Shown here piece after piece: positions 11,801 to 22,101 of a stretch of DNA of 64,000 nucleotides (position 1 is its first letter; the number at the start of each line of letters is the position of its first letter). The notes beneath the pieces were generated by a model. It was not told where the DNA came from. It ran no database searches and was given only the letters and a program-made list of their open reading frames with translations. Origin of the DNA: Tillus elongatus (taxonomy: Eukaryota; Arthropoda; Insecta; Coleoptera; Cleridae). The stretch spans positions 65,158,029-65,222,028 of the forward strand of contig OZ023269.1 in the NCBI GenBank assembly GCA_964006375.1, in the 5' to 3' direction. Position numbers and translations under genes: made by a program.

Positions 11801-12268
11801 TATCTCCCTTTCTAGGTATTGACAAGTTATTTAAAAGCTTCATTACAATATTATGTCACAAATAATATTTAAATTATGGTCCTGTATTGTGTTTAATTTT
11901 GTTCCCTTACGTCGATTAAAATGGTTACCTGTATTTTGCCAGACAATGCTCCTGTACACTTTTTTAATTAAAGCTGATTTAATTACTCTTTTAGAGACAA
12001 ATTGTGGAGAAATGCAAGGAATTCTATCAACTATTATCTCCCTTTCTACGTATTGACAAGTTATTTAAAAGTTTCATTACAATATTATATCACAAATAAT
12101 ATTTAAATTATGGTCCTGTATTGTGTTTAATTTTATTCCCTTACGTCGATTAAAATGGTTACCTGTATTTTGCCAGACAATGCTCTTGTACACTTTTTTA
12201 ATTAAAGCTGATTTAATTACTCTTCTAGAGACAAATTGTGGAGAAATGCGAGGAATTCTATCAACTAT
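11801..12268 (-). repeat. Two tandem 234-bp units in the gypsy leader
   Basis: 11801-12034 and 12035-12268 are near-identical direct copies (about 234 bp each), lying between gag and the PBS region. Few differences are visible, so the duplication is younger than the coding decay or is kept similar. Confidence 0.9.
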
Positions 12269-12744
12269 TGTTTTGCAAGACAATGTTTCTGTACACAACA
12301 TTTTTAATTCCCTTTTAAATAACACTTAAATTTATTTTTCACAAAACAATTTGTTATTTTTGATTTCTCAATTTTCAATAAAATTTTTCATATTAAAAAA
12401 ATTATGGCAAAATTTTATACTGTACTAAAATACTAAAATTTTTGTTAAGTTTCGAAATTAAATGGTTCAATTAATTTGCTGTCAATATTCTCTCTAATAC
12501 TAACATTGAAAACTTCAAAATGCTTAATCACTAAAATTATATGAAAATTTGCTATTGGCTACCGTTGGTTCTTCAAATTTTGTTGTTAAATTTTCGTTAC
12601 TTTAGTTGAATTAAATAAAACGTGATAATTTAAATTTTAATAGTTTTTAAAATGCCCTAATGTTGGTTTGATATTAAGTTTTTATGAAAATTTTCTTTAA
12701 TGTAACGTAATTAGAATATGATTTTTAATATTTTTTTAAAACCC
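12269..12744 (-). other. AT-rich gypsy 5' leader
   Basis: Untranslated AT-rich leader between the duplicated units and the PBS region. No coding signal seen on either strand. Confidence 0.5.
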
Positions 12745-12845
12745 TGACGTTGCGGCGCCAAAAAGTTATTATGGTAATAAATAATCTTTTTGGAAACCTG
12801 TGCAAAGGTTTTCTTTTAAGCACCCACGTTTGGTCGCCAAAAAGT
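12745..12845 (-). other. Primer-binding-site region, duplicated
   Basis: Two similar junctions are seen in minus sense: TTTTTGGCGACCAAACGTGG ending at the LTR, and TTTTTGGCGCCGCAACGTCA about 79 bp further inside. TGGCG-type starts fit a tRNA-primed PBS next to the LTR. Which one was used, and by which tRNA, I cannot say. Confidence 0.55.
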
Positions 12846-14314
12846 TGCTATGGTATTTTTAGCACTTTTAATTGTTGAGCATGAGAATTTTAATTATAAT
12901 GGGTATCAACATTGATGATAATGAAATTACGCCAATATTTGTTTACTTACCGCTGCATCTGTAAATTTTTCTCTTATCTCATGGGTAGAGTTCTGAAATT
13001 GGGCTAGCATTTTTGTTTTGATATACCTTATTTGTATATTTTTGGTAATCCAGAGTGTTAGAAATTTCGTCAAAATATTTAATTGAGTTTTTATTGATTT
13101 TACTCTTTTAATTGATAATGAATATAGCCTTATTTGGTGATATTTTTTTTTTATATGGGTCAAATTAATCAGACTATATAAATACAAGCTATAATGTTTT
13201 ATTTCTGGTAATTCGTTTGAAAAACATAGCTATATCAAAAATTATTATTGATCGTTGTCAATAAATCACACAAATTAACATATTATTTGAACAATGAATT
13301 AAATACACTATGCTCTATTAATTCGGCCTTTATCAGCATATCCCCTTAATGTTCTAAACATACACAAAGTTCATCAATGTAACTGAAATCCTTAAAACTA
13401 AACACAATATAAAAAATCTGCACATTTATAATTACAACATTCACAAGTTTGACTTACTGGTTAGTGTATCTAATTGGTTCTTCATTGAGATTTGTATTAT
13501 TATTCGCCATTGGATCTCCTGTTTGGATTTTATCACTGTCTCCATTTCATTGGGGCAATCAATTGGGATCGGGCTTATTTTGGATAGCCCTTTGTGTGGA
13601 AAATTTTCTTCTACCTTGACTGTTATTGCTGCTTACCTGCTATCTTATATTAAGGCAGTTTAAAATCGAGTGCTAATTACACATACTTTCCCGGTTTCAC
13701 ACTAAATATCTTTTACTGCACCGGCAGTTTATAATCGTATGTTTTACTATAAGTCACTTTGCCAGAGTCTGTCATGGGATTCCCACTTGCATTGCCGCCG
13801 TTTAGTTTAAATATCTAACCCTCTCTGACAAAAACAATCTCCTTTTTGCTGCAGGCTGTGTAAAACAAAGTTCATCAGCACTGCATCTTCCATTGTCCAA
13901 CTTCCTATTAGTCACACTTATAGCCAAAAAAACGCCCCCGCGTTTCACTGCTAACAACCACTGTGTGTCCTTTTTTATAATTTACTGACAATAAAAATTC
14001 TTACCATTTAAATACACTGTGGCTATAACTACTTAACATCTACATATTCACTAGGACCATAGAAACAAGGCATTGTTCTGTGTTCTTTATATTATAACGA
14101 TCTTTGCTAGTCAACTCAAAACACTATAAGTAAAAACAAAGCATTGTTCTGTATTATTTTAATTCTCATGATATTTATTATTTAACCCAAAATATTCAGC
14201 ACGCTTTTAAATATACAGGGCATTTAAATATTAGGATGCATAAATTTAATATACATGGCTCGTTTTTCTCCACAATAAAAGGTTTGTATTTTTATGGCAT
14301 ATTTGCTATTTATA

Positions 14315-14316
<2 letters not shown>
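12846..14316 (-). repeat. 5' LTR of the first gypsy element
   Basis: Collinear with 4542-6489 apart from the LINE insert. It starts TGCTATGG and ends near TATAGAA, a decayed form of the ATAGCA terminus, followed at once by the (TA)n tract. It retains about 135 bp (13270-13405) lost in the other LTR. Confidence 0.85.

Positions 14317-14389
<73 letters not shown>
14317..14389. repeat. (TA)n microsatellite, right half
   Basis: Pure AT tract directly after the 5' LTR; continuation of 4475-4541 across the element. Confidence 0.95.
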
Positions 14390-14390
<1 letters not shown>

Positions 14391-14700
14391 ACCGATTTTA
14401 ATGAAATTTGGCAGGTACTTTCCTTTTGTGAGTGGCCTGGATACGTTCGTTAGCCAGGAAAATTGGACTAGGCTTTCTGGGAAGATTCTGGGTTTTCTTT
14501 AAAACAATTTTATCTTTGGAAATAACAAAGCTATGATAACCAAATTTGGTATGTAGGTTTATGTTGTAAAAAGTAAACCATATACCAAAATTTCTATGTT
14601 ATAGAAAAAAGTTATAAGCCTTCAATACGAAATATGTTTGGTGCCAGATCATTTCTATAAATATTTACTACCATTACGCACTTGCTGCGTCCAGACTTTT
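14390..14700 (-). repeat. Arm of the GACGCAGCAAGTGCG repeat family
   Basis: Homologous to the right arm of the palindrome at 45631-47665: it shares the TTCGTTAGCCAGGAAA module and ends with the inverted terminal motif (reverse complement of TCTGGACGCAGCAAGTGCGT) at 14668-14700. Confidence 0.7.
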
Positions 14701-15199
14701 TCATAATCCACACAATGAATTAATACAACATTCAAACAATTCCCGCTACAATAAGGTTTTTCGATATTTAAAACTCCCAGGAAAATAAATAGACACAGAT
14801 GAAATAACACTTATTTACTATGATAATGAAAATGATAAATAACAACAATCCGCCATCGTCGCGGACGCGCCAGCAGTTGGCCATTTACGTTGCTGTTGGA
14901 CAACGATACGGAGGTCGGCGAGGACGAAACATAGATCGAACACACACGAAACAGGAAATTTAAATAAGTAAACATTTATAAATTAAATTAAACTTTTAGA
15001 AACATTATAATTGTAACTTTGCGCGAGATTACAAATGGAGAAAACCAACAAGCTGACGAAGGAGGTATTACATTTGAAACTTATGTTAGAGTTGCATTTG
15101 TAAGTTTGTTCCTTTGACTGCAATCATTTAGAAATTTTCCAAACTTAACTTGTTTTATGGTAGCTTATGTAACGCTGTATTAAGCATTTTTAAGTTACC
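14701..15199. other. Intergenic, no supported gene
   Basis: Contains a moderately GC-richer patch (14860-14930) and a short ATG-started frame at 15035 that runs into a stop after 22 codons. I see nothing that identifies it. Confidence 0.4.
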
Positions 15200-15620
15200 A
15201 TACTAAGTGGGTAAATTCTATTAAAAAACGAGCTGATCGCTTTTATAGGAGATTCATCTGTCATAGTCAATCTCACTTCTCTAGAACAAAGGAGAAATGT
15301 AGGAGATCTCTGCTTCTTCTATTGATATGATAATCGACATTACTTCTTTGGACATTGCTTCATTGGAACCTTCGCTTGCGCTCTCTAATAGGAAACCCAT
15401 TTTAGTTGAGAATCGCACCGTTTTGGTGTAAAATTATCTACTTGTCCAATGGTTCGTTACGAATCCTCGTTCTTTGCTAGAGCATCTAATTTTTGGAATA
15501 CCCTCCCGGCAGACATCTTTCTGACAACATATAATATCCAACTTGATTTATGTTTTTTTTTAATTTGGAAGATTTTTATGGAAATTCGCTACCATAACGC
15601 GTTTGCTGCGCCCAGACTGT
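15200..15620 (+). mobile_element. LINE RT C-terminal fragment, broken
   Basis: Plus-strand frames give CHSQSHFSRTKE-like sequence, HYFFGHC (about 15345) and FFARASNFWNTLPADIF (about 15465-15515), the same C-terminal motif order as the LINE fragment at 5005-5525. It is frameshifted and ends by running into another copy of the inverted GACGCAGC motif at 15582-15619. Confidence 0.6.
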
Positions 15621-16400
15621 TTACTTACATTAGTTTTGATGATATTTAATATATTCGTTACTTGATTGTGCATCTGGGTCTTGTCGCTAGATGGTAAGGT
15701 TGCATAATTTATAATGTGAGTTAATTATAGGTTTTACTGCTTTTTTTTCCGAATTACTTGTTGCGTAACCTATAATTAAGTATATTCAACACAGCATGGG
15801 CTACATTATATAATAACTTTGCAATTTCAGCCACATATGTAGTTTAAAAGGTCAGGTAACTGGGGAGTTTTGGATGTATAGGTCTTACAAACTCCCATTT
15901 ATATTTGTCTCTAAAGTATAGTAATAATTGGTTAAAATATCAATTCTTATTTTCTATCTACAATTTTATATTATTAATTCTTAATACATTTGCAGTACTG
16001 TAAGAAGTGAAATATTTTAGTATGTTGTTAATGTAAATAAATAATACCTTGTAAGCAATAATTTATGTCAATGTAACGCCAGTATTGGTATTCTTGTCTG
16101 AGGTATATCTGCATTATCTTCCCAGGTTCTAAAAATCAAAATTAGTTTAAAGGTCTCAACATTTTCGTATGATTCAGGAAGTATTATAATACACAATTAT
16201 TTACTCAGCCAATAAATAGAAGGAAAAAGTATATAAATCCTAATTGCATATTTGTAATGTAAATACCAAAAATGCTAAAGCCAAACTTAAAACATATGAC
16301 TAAATTTTCCAGATTCTAACAAAATTTTGACAATCCTAATGTGTAAATTCTTTTGAAGATAAAACTTAGTCGCTAGATTTATGAAAAATCTCGTAAACTC
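15621..16400. other. AT-rich intergenic or intronic sequence
   Basis: No coding signal, RNA gene or clear repeat seen. Confidence 0.4.
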
Positions 16401-17085
16401 ACAAAAAAGTGGTTAATTCTGAGTAGAATCAGCTCGGTGCTTAGAAACAGATGTTATCTTATTAATGTAGACATTAATAATTACAAGTTATATAAAAAGT
16501 TGCCAAGCAATGTAAAAGACATAAATAGCACCAAGGCTTTTAAGATGCAGGTCAAGAGATTACTCTTTTCAAGAACCTGTTATAGCGTTGAGGAATTTTT
16601 AAGTGGTGAAGGTGTGACCGGTTAGCCTGTTTTGATATTCAAATTTTAGAGTAATGTTATATCTTGGTTTTATTGTTTCTTTGACCCTATGTATCAGTAC
16701 GTTTTTCAATGTTGTCCCTTGTATACTTAAGAGATTAATTTGTGTAGTTGTTTAACATTCTTTTGTGCCTTTTGAATTTTGAATCTTAGGTCTGATACAG
16801 ATTTACATATGTTTTATTTTATTTAGTTTTTTAAAGGTGACTTTACTTGTGTATAGTATGAAGTATATGTATCTTTGTATTACGTCTGCTTTCAAGTGGT
16901 AGATGTGTTATATTTTGGGGGGGCGACTTCTTGAGTTTTTGTAAAGTGTTGTAGATAGTGGACTTTTCTGTGTGTGTGTGCTTATCTGATGTATGGGTGC
17001 CTATATGATGGAATCATGTGTAGCTGATATATTGCTTTTGACATGCCATGTATGATTGATGGTAATAAATATATTATTATTATTA
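16400..17085 (+). mobile_element. LINE 3' end (RT C-terminus plus 3' UTR)
   Basis: 16425-16625 encodes LYKKLPSNVKDINSTKAFK followed by CYSVEEFLSG and a stop, the extreme C-terminus typical of arthropod Jockey/CR1-like RT proteins. The following 450 bp is a 3' UTR that ends in GGTAATAAATATATTATTAT, from which the hexanucleotide tract at 17086 grows. Truncated at its 5' end. It lies upstream of the DBT exons in the same orientation, probably in an intron. Confidence 0.7.
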
Positions 17086-17392
17086 TAATTTTTATTTTTA
17101 TTTTTATTTTTATTTTTATTTTTATTTTTATTTTTATTTTTATTTTTATTTTTATTTTTATTTTTATTTTTATTTTTATTTTTATTTTTATTTTTATTTT
17201 TATTTTTATTTTTATTTTTATTTTTATTTTTATTTTTATTTTTATTTTTATTTTTATTTTTATTTTTATTTTTATTTTTATTTTTATTTTTATTTTTATT
17301 TTTATTTTTATTTTTATTTTTATTTTTATTCTTATTCTTATTCTTATTTTTATTTTTATTTTTATTATTATTATTATTATTATCATAAACAA
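17086..17392. repeat. (TTTTTA)n hexanucleotide microsatellite
   Basis: About 45 near-perfect TTTTTA units, then TTCTTA and TTA variants towards the end. It starts at the LINE 3' tail, so it probably expanded from that tail. Long open frames of alternating Ile/Phe or Ile/Lys across it are artefacts. Confidence 0.95.
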
Positions 17393-17697
17393 CTTCTACA
17401 TATTCCCAGTCATGTGTGAAATAACTATATGAGTTGAGGAGTACTGTCCAATCTGTTTTTAATACTGAAAAAACCTAACATCTAGAAGGTACAAAAGTGG
17501 GGTCTTCAAGCTGGCTTCAAAATATTGAAGTAACTACCACGTTTGTTTGTCACATATAAATCAAAAGCAATTATTGGCTCAATACTTATTTAATTTGCAC
17601 TCTTTTTGGTATACAGAAATGTTTGTATTATGGATTTGCTTAACCAAAGAACTTACATTTTGAGCCTGATGTTCTTACATGTTTTTTTCCATTTTAG

Positions 17698-17817
17698 AAA
17701 CCATTCATGATGTTAGTGAAGAGCATTTAGAACCTGCAGGAGATATTGTGAAAAATATAAAGCATTCCAAAGTTACAGAACATTTCAATTTTGACAAACC
17801 ATCTAAAAATGCATCAG
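17698..17817 (+). CDS. DBT: DBT (BCKDH E2) exon, inter-domain linker
   Basis: Exon flanked by a polypyrimidine tract with AG (17696-17697) and a GT donor at 17818. It encodes a 39-residue segment ending in KPSKNAS, acidic and flexible, that joins in frame (phase 1) to the next exon. By position it is the linker between the lipoyl domain and the E3-binding domain of lipoamide acyltransferase, the E2 core of the mitochondrial branched-chain alpha-keto acid dehydrogenase. The linker by itself would not be recognisable; the call depends on the neighbouring exon and on frame continuity. The upstream lipoyl-domain and targeting-peptide exons are not visible in this window. Confidence 0.8.
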
Positions 17818-17881
17818 GTAAAAGTTGATGCTATAATTTTAAGTGAACATCAGAAGTAGAAAGAATAAATTTAATTTTTAG

Positions 17882-18150
17882 AGAGTCGGGTTGACACAAC
17901 TTCAGATGATGGTCAAATACTATGTCTACCTTCTGTTCGCCGATTAGCCAAACAGAATAATATTGATTTGTCAGCTATAACACCATCGGGGAAAAAAGGA
18001 AGGATATCAAAAGAAGATCTTATCAGATTTATAGAAGGTATTAAAACTGAACATCTAAAAGAAGATATGAGAAGTACCCCCTTAATAGAAATAATTCTAC
18101 CTGTGAAAGGCTTCCAAAAAGCTATGGTTAGATCAATGACTGAGTCATTG
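17882..18150 (+). CDS. DBT: DBT (BCKDH E2) exon, E3-binding domain and start of catalytic domain
   Basis: A 269-bp exon with AG acceptor (17880-17881) and a GT donor (GTATGT) at 18151; the intron before it is only 64 bp. It encodes the peripheral E3-binding domain: LPSVRRLAKQNNIDLSAITP, then GKKGRISKEDLIRFIEG, followed by PVKGFQKAMVRSMTESL, which matches the start of the DBT catalytic domain and distinguishes it from PDH or OGDH E2 proteins. E2 transfers branched-chain acyl groups to CoA in the mitochondrial matrix; this domain tethers dihydrolipoamide dehydrogenase. No stop or frameshift is present. The catalytic exons that should follow on the plus strand are not found, so the gene has large repeat-filled introns or this is a fragment. 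Confidence 0.9.
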
Positions 18151-18324
18151 GTATGTACATATTATATTACTGGTATCTCGTGTGTAAGATGAATGTTTGG
18201 GTTGCTATAAAATCTTGTTTAATATATAATCATAATAGCATACCTAATTAAGAATCCATGCATAACTAAGAGTTACATTTCAAAACCAAACCAACTTTTT
18301 TTAATGATAATTCCGAGTACAATT

Positions 18325-18475
18325 TGGAGAACCCAATTCACCACAATACATTTTTCAGACCTGATGATCGTTTCGCTAACGAAGTTAGCGTCATCAGAGG
18401 GATGAGTAAACTAGCCAGGTCTGAAAAATGTATTATGGTGACTTGGATTCTCTAAGCTGTACTTATCAGTGCTCA
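18325..18475. repeat. Foldback repeat carrying a ribozyme-like core
   Basis: The left arm (GGAGAACCCAATTCACCACA to CAGACCTG) is inverted in the right arm (CCAGGTCTGAAAAATGTATT to TGGATTCTC). The hammerhead-like core is only in the left arm. It is followed by the GTACTTATCAGTGCTCAT tail found at other copies. Confidence 0.75.
18359..18401 (-). ncRNA. Hammerhead-ribozyme-like core (copy 1)
   Basis: Minus strand: CCCT, CTGATGA, hairpin CGCTAAC/TTC/GTTAGCG, AAAC, GATC, ATC, AGG. The expected GTC cleavage triplet reads ATC here, and C-A replaces one stem III pair, so activity would be weak or lost. Confidence 0.5.
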
Positions 18476-19413
<938 letters not shown>

Positions 19414-19601
19414 CAACTATCAATATAATGTTAGTTTCAAGTTTGATAGTTTTAGCAAAGAATTTGTGAACTGTAAGTTTAAAACGAATTGTTTTTCAAA
19501 GATTGAGAAGTGTCAAATGTTGCAAAGTTTTATTCTTTCTAGAAGAAATGATGCAGGGACTGCTGAAATGAATTTAAGTAAATATCCAAAACTACGCCAG
19601 T

Positions 19602-19885
19602 AGGTATAGTAGAGCGGTTCTGGGCACACCGCCAGGCTCTGCGCCTGCGTGTGACGTCAGGGTGACAAAAAAATGACGCGTTGGGCAGAGAGAGAAAAGA
19701 GAGCTAACCTGAGATGACGTAACCGAAGATGGCCGATCGGAAGTGAAAAATCTGGAAAATTTGAATTTTTAAAAGATATCTGACGTAGCCTATCGAAATA
19801 AGAGAGTCCGCCATTTTGATTTTTATGAAAGTGACAAACAAAAAAGTATGGCTGGCAGCGCACGTATGACATGCGCATGCGCAAA
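19602..19885. promoter_or_regulatory. Promoter-like module, copy 1
   Basis: GC-richer patch with closely packed motifs known from CpG-type promoters: GCGCCTGCGT (19641), TGACGTCA (CRE-like, 19652), ATGACGTAA (19714), AAGATGGCC (YY1-like, 19726), CGGAAGTG (ETS-like, 19738) and TGCGCATGCGCA (NRF1-like palindrome, 19872). 19602-19805 is repeated at 20180-20382. It may be a host promoter fragment or a transposon promoter. No transcript start can be shown from sequence. Confidence 0.4.
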
Positions 19886-20179
19886 CCCAAGTTTTTTAAG
19901 TAGGAGGGTATCTGTGGGGTATCATTGTACACGTCTCGATGAGGGGAGATAAAACATTTATTTATTATATTTATTTATTTATTAATCCATCTATTCATTT
20001 ATTTACTTATTTATTTATTTAAAAAACATTTCGGGGAACTCGGAAGCTTGTCAAGCAAGATGGTGGTAGTAAGGTGATAGCATGGTGATAGAGGCAAGGA
20101 GCTGGCTGCACCCAGCAGCAGCAGGGACATCTGAATTCCTGTCGAGAATCGCATGTAACCACGCTTGACGGGCGTCAGG

Positions 20180-20382
20180 AGGTATAGTAGAGGGATTCTG
20201 GGCCCACCGCCAGGCTCTGCGCCTGCGTATGACGTCAGGGTGACAAAAAAATGACGCGTTGGGTAGAGAGAGAAAAGAGAGATAACCTGTGATGACGTAA
20301 CCCAAGATGGCCGACCGGAAGTGAAAAAATTGCGAAACTTGAATTTCTAAAGGACATTTGACCTTACCTATGGAAAGTCAGC
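20180..20382. promoter_or_regulatory. Promoter-like module, copy 2
   Basis: Direct copy of 19602-19805, offset 578 bp. The CRE-like TGACGTCA, AAGATGGCC and CCGGAAGTG motifs are kept (the ETS match is better here); the NRF1-like palindrome is not included. Confidence 0.4.
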
Positions 20383-20389
20383 AGCTCAG

Positions 20390-21110
20390 CAAGGTTGTAT
20401 GTAGGGTTACGTATTCTCAAGGTGTATAATTTTGTCTGCAACATTTCTTAAAAATATCCCAAATTTGTCTGATAACCGCCAATGTGTGTTCTTTTATTTC
20501 GCTCTTCTCTGGCGTCTTTATTGTTAAATCTCAAACAGTTGATCAAAAACTCAAATCCATTTTTGGACATAGTTTTTATGAAAATGAGCGGTCCAAATAT
20601 GAGCCTTTTCATAAGATTACTTAGATATAGTAATCCGGATAATACACACGTTTCAACATTATTTGTTGCACCAGTATAATATTGCTTAGCTTTGTAACGA
20701 ATCTTCCTACTTTTAATTTCAGAATTGGTATATAACTATATTACAATTATATCCAAAATATTTGTGGTAAATTTATCTTTTTTACGTCCGTTAAATTTCG
20801 TGCAGCACCTTTTAGCTTAGGCAAATGAAGTACTAAATATATCTTTACAGTTCTTGTGCTTCTGGGGTGGAACTTATGCAGATATCATTTATGGTCAATT
20901 TTTTGGAATATACTGTTCTTTTACATACTGGGCGGTTTATAGATGGCACAGCTCAGCCAAATATACATTTACTGATTCTGGAGCAACTGCATCCAATTCG
21001 TCTTCTTCTATGCTTTCGTTTTCATCAACGACTCCATTCTCGCTGCCCTCGCTTTCCACAATATCGTCATCGTCATCATCAATTTCGTCTATAGATACTT
21101 ACATATGAAA
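20390..21110 (-). pseudogene. PiggyBac-like transposase remnant (block A)
   Basis: In minus sense: an acidic N-terminal segment (about 20960-21100, DDDDDIVESEGSENGVVDEN), then RYKAKQYYTGATNNVETCVL and SGLLYLS (about 20640-20720), then MSKNGFEFLINCLRFNNKD and AREERNKRT (about 20500-20590). The order and motifs (ALxGLLYL, MSxxRFxxLLxxLRFDDKxTRxER) are those of the piggyBac DDE transposase N-terminal half. It stops at about 20395, before the catalytic aspartates. Internal stops are present. The block B copy breaks at the same point, so a truncated version was duplicated. Confidence 0.75.
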
Positions 21111-21310
21111 TCACTCTTAAAGAACAATGTAGCGTCGTCTAGTATTTTTGGGCTAGGATGGTTGCAATATAGTCACCGTTCACCAAACTACTTCTCAACA
21201 CAAATGCGGAAGGTACGGAGAAGTTCGACAACCTGCATATTTTACCGACTGAACTTAAATTTAAATGTAGAGACTAGAGCCAGAGAAGAGGCTTTGCAAA
21301 TGTTTTTTTT

Positions 21311-21348
21311 TGTAACCGGTTTCGCTGCATGACAGCATCACCAGACTG
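21311..21348 (-). ncRNA. Second-type hammerhead-like sequence
   Basis: Minus strand: CCAGT, CTGGTGA (one change from CTGATGA), TGCTGTCATGCAGC hairpin, GAAAC, CGGTTAC. The GCTG/CAGC stem followed by GAAAC is like the main family, but the third stem is unclear. Confidence 0.3.
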
Positions 21349-21756
21349 GAGAAAATTGTTATTTAGTTACATGTATTCCTGACAACGTCTTTAAAATGTC
21401 CATGTGATATATGTCAATATTTAATATGAAAGTATAATCAACTTATACCAGTAATAACCATAACAACAATTGTAATAATAAAACAACTAATTGACAATAA
21501 CCGTAATAAATCAGGTTCTATATAACGAAAATATCCACACAGATCAAACTAATAGGACGTATTTTGTTTTATATATTTATTTACAAAGAAGAGTTTTTAA
21601 GAGAAGGGAATCCATGAAATCAGTTTGCTCATTTAAAACAAAGTAGTTATTGTCGCAGATGTGCCTTTTTACTTCCAAAGATTAAAAAAAGTCAAGTTTG
21701 TGCTTGCCATTACAAAAATGTAGTGGCTCTATGCGGTTATTTACTGTGGGACTATG

Positions 21757-21910
21757 TTAAATCTTGATAATATGTTTTTCAAATGTAGGTTTGTCAGCGT
21801 AGTTATTTCTAAGTGCAGACATATGTTCTGTGTATCTTGTATTGAAGCTTCTGGAAGTTTCGCCAATGTAGATTGCATTACAATGTGTACAAGCTAATTT
21901 ATAAATTCCA
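21757..21910 (-). pseudogene. Penelope-like GIY-YIG endonuclease fragment (block A)
   Basis: Minus strand translation gives GIYKLACTHCNAIYIGETSR followed by SFNTRYTEH and a stop at 21757. GIY...YIG, the conserved R and the H are the catalytic pattern of the GIY-YIG nuclease at the C-terminus of Penelope-like proteins, which nicks target DNA. The RT part is absent. The fragment itself is open. Confidence 0.75.
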
Positions 21911-22003
21911 GATTTTTTCAAATGTGTCTATGTTATGTATATGTCAATATGTTAGGAAACATAATTTTTCTTTTACGTTATATAGGAGGCCACGCCATAG
22001 CAT

Positions 22004-22080
22004 AGCAATGAGTTTTTATTTATAGTTGTCAGAAATACGTATCAATGAGTTTTTATTTATAGTTGTCAGAAATACGTATA
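22004..22080. repeat. Tandem duplication of about 40 bp
   Basis: CAATGAGTTTTTATTTATAG to AATACGTAT occurs twice in a row in block A and once in block B (about 42700). Confidence 0.9.
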
Positions 22081-22101
22081 AGCAAATTCAATTTTCATCT
22101 G

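Larger units (their letters stand above)
4542..14316 (-). mobile_element. Ty3/gypsy LTR retrotransposon, nearly full-length but degenerate
   Basis: Both ends share about 1.4 kb: 4542-6489 and 12846-14316. The LTR starts TGCT and ends ATAGCA in the left copy (TGCTAT/ATAGCA inverted termini). Next to the left LTR is a purine tract on the minus strand (6490-6501); next to the right LTR are PBS-like sequences (12747-12845). Between them on the minus strand run gag, protease, RT, RNase H and integrase in Ty3/gypsy order. All pol frames are broken and the RT active site is altered. The element sits inside a (TA)n microsatellite. Confidence 0.9.

Noticed and set aside
15035..15105. Possible DBT first exon (short ATG frame before a GT)
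   Set aside because: The 22-codon peptide has no mitochondrial-targeting character and no link in frame to the DBT exons.
16982..17432. Long frames of Ile-Lys or Ile-Phe repeats
   Set aside because: Artefacts of the (TTTTTA)n tract.
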